A stretch of 14,920 nucleotides of DNA from an uncultured Oscillospiraceae bacterium (GTDB lineage: Bacteria > Bacillota > Clostridia > Oscillospirales > Oscillospiraceae). Under the pieces are notes generated by a model. That model was not told the DNA's origin. It saw only the letters and a program-made list of their open reading frames with translations, and ran no database searches. This document shows, in pieces, positions 14,133-14,920 of the stretch; position 1 is the stretch's first letter, and every line of letters begins with the position of its first letter. The stretch covers positions 1 to 14,920 of the forward strand of contig CARXAY010000010.1 in the NCBI GenBank assembly GCA_949093475.1, written 5' to 3'. The translations under genes were made by a program, and so were the position numbers.

Positions 14133-14920
14133 ATGAAACGGATGCTGTTCGTCTACAACCCCCACGCCGGGCAGGGGCGGGTCACCGCCAACCTGTCTCA
14201 GATCATCGATGCGTTTACCTATCAGGGCTACCTCCCCGCCGTCTATCCCACCCGGGGGGTGGGGGACGCCACCCGCGTGGTGGCGGGCATCGGGAAGCAC
14301 TACCGCCGGATCGTCTGCTGCGGCGGCGACGGCACGCTTCACGAGGTGGTCACCGCCCTGATGGAGCTGTCCGACCCGCCCGTTTTGGGTTATGTTCCTG
14401 CGGGGACGACCAACGATTTCGCCAAAAACCTCAACCTGCCCCGGGATATGGCGCTGGCGGCCAATGTGGCGGTCACCGGGCCGTCCATGGCCTGCGACAT
14501 GGGCCGCTTCAACGCCGCCCCCTTCGTGTACGTCGCCGCCTTCGGCGCGTTCACCGACGTGAGCTACGGCACGCCCCAGCGGTTCAAGAACCTGTTCGGC
14601 CATTTGGCCTACATTCTGGAGGGCATCGGCCGCCTTGGGGCGATCAAGAGCGTGCCCATGACCGTGACTTGGGACGGCGGCGAGGTCTCCGGGGACTTCA
14701 TTTTCGGCATGGTGAGCAACACCCGCTCCGTGGGCGGCTTCCGGGGGCTGCCCGCCAAGGACGTGAAGTTAGACGACGGGAAATTTGAGGTGGTGCTGGT
14801 GCGCCAGCCCAAAAACGCCGCCGAGCTGAACGCCATCCTCACCGCCGTCATTACCCAGAACCCCGGCCCGGACGGCCCGGTGATCGGCTTCCACGCCTCC
14901 AAGGTCACCTTCACCAGCGA
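14133..14920 (+). CDS. Diacylglycerol kinase/YegS-BmrU-family lipid kinase (3' end outside window)
   Basis: The frame is open from ATG 14133 to the window edge (262 full codons), so the C-terminus is missing; complete family members are around 300 aa. AGGAGGG at 14114-14120 is the ribosome binding site. The N-terminus VYNPHAGQGR matches the family start (hydrophobic-x-NPxAGxG), the nucleotide-binding GGDGT is at 64-68 in CCGGDGTLHEVV, and GTTNDFAKNLNLP is at 91-103. Later segments CDMGRFN and FGMVSNTRSVGGFRGLP fit the second domain. Such enzymes phosphorylate diacylglycerol or a related lipid at the cytoplasmic membrane with ATP, recycling lipid headgroup by-products; exact substrate (DgkB-type versus BmrU/YegS-type) is not decided by what is visible. 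It is transcribed from its own promoter and no partner gene is visible. Confidence 0.9.
   Translation, partial: MKRMLFVYNPHAGQGRVTANLSQIIDAFTYQGYLPAVYPTRGVGDATRVVAGIGKHYRRIVCCGGDGTLHEVVTALMELSDPPVLGYVPAGTTNDFAKNLNLPRDMALAANVAVTGPSMACDMGRFNAAPFVYVAAFGAFTDVSYGTPQRFKNLFGHLAYILEGIGRLGAIKSVPMTVTWDGGEVSGDFIFGMVSNTRSVGGFRGLPAKDVKLDDGKFEVVLVRQPKNAAELNAILTAVITQNPGPDGPVIGFHASKVTFTS

Overview
The window is GC-rich and almost fully coding. It reads as a chromosomal segment of a high-GC Clostridia bacterium, probably Oscillospiraceae-like. This is an inference from the gene families (Firmicute PTS proteins, HxlR regulator, CutC, Zn-macrodomain/SirTM pair), AGGAGG-type ribosome binding sites, and hairpin-rich intergenic repeats of a kind I associate with that family.

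Layout. (1) 1-3178, +: the 3' part of a type IV pilus/type II secretion operon. It holds the end of a PilC/GspF platform protein, four small overlapping single-pass membrane proteins of pseudopilin type (one DUF4860-like), and the retraction ATPase PilT. cutC (3197-3952) follows 18 nt later and is probably co-transcribed. (2) 4033-4536: a four-helix membrane protein of unknown function, with its own promoter and a strong terminator. (3) 4623-8887: a complete sugar phosphorelay, with enzyme I (ptsI), free-standing IIA-Glc (crr), HPr (ptsH) and a IIC-IIB permease of the glucose/N-acetylglucosamine family. Separate promoters precede ptsI and crr, and a UUCG-loop terminator closes the block. Phosphate would pass PEP -> EI -> HPr -> IIA -> IIB (Cys443) -> sugar. 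(4) 9041-9661: a HAD phosphatase whose leader carries a compact multi-hairpin repeat. A terminator shared with the convergent minus-strand operon follows it.

(5) 9702-12133, minus: three genes in one direction, transcribed as divergent MBL-like protein -> Zn-dependent macrodomain ADP-ribosyl hydrolase -> class M sirtuin (SirTM). The last two overlap by 59 nt. The operon is divergent from an HxlR-type, cysteine-containing regulator (12290-12622). A perfect 14-bp palindrome sits between the two predicted promoters. This is the most interesting part of the window: a reversible protein ADP-ribosylation module, apparently redox- or electrophile-controlled. The lipoyl-carrier and lipoate-ligase partners known from staphylococcal and streptococcal versions are absent from the flanking sequence here.

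(6) 12615-13877: a lipoprotein metallophosphoesterase overlapping hxlR. (7) 13880-14024: a roughly 145-bp inverted, hairpin-rich MITE-like repeat. (8) 14133 to the window edge: a diacylglycerol/lipid kinase with its own promoter, truncated by the window.

No rRNA, tRNA, CRISPR array or transposase gene was seen.
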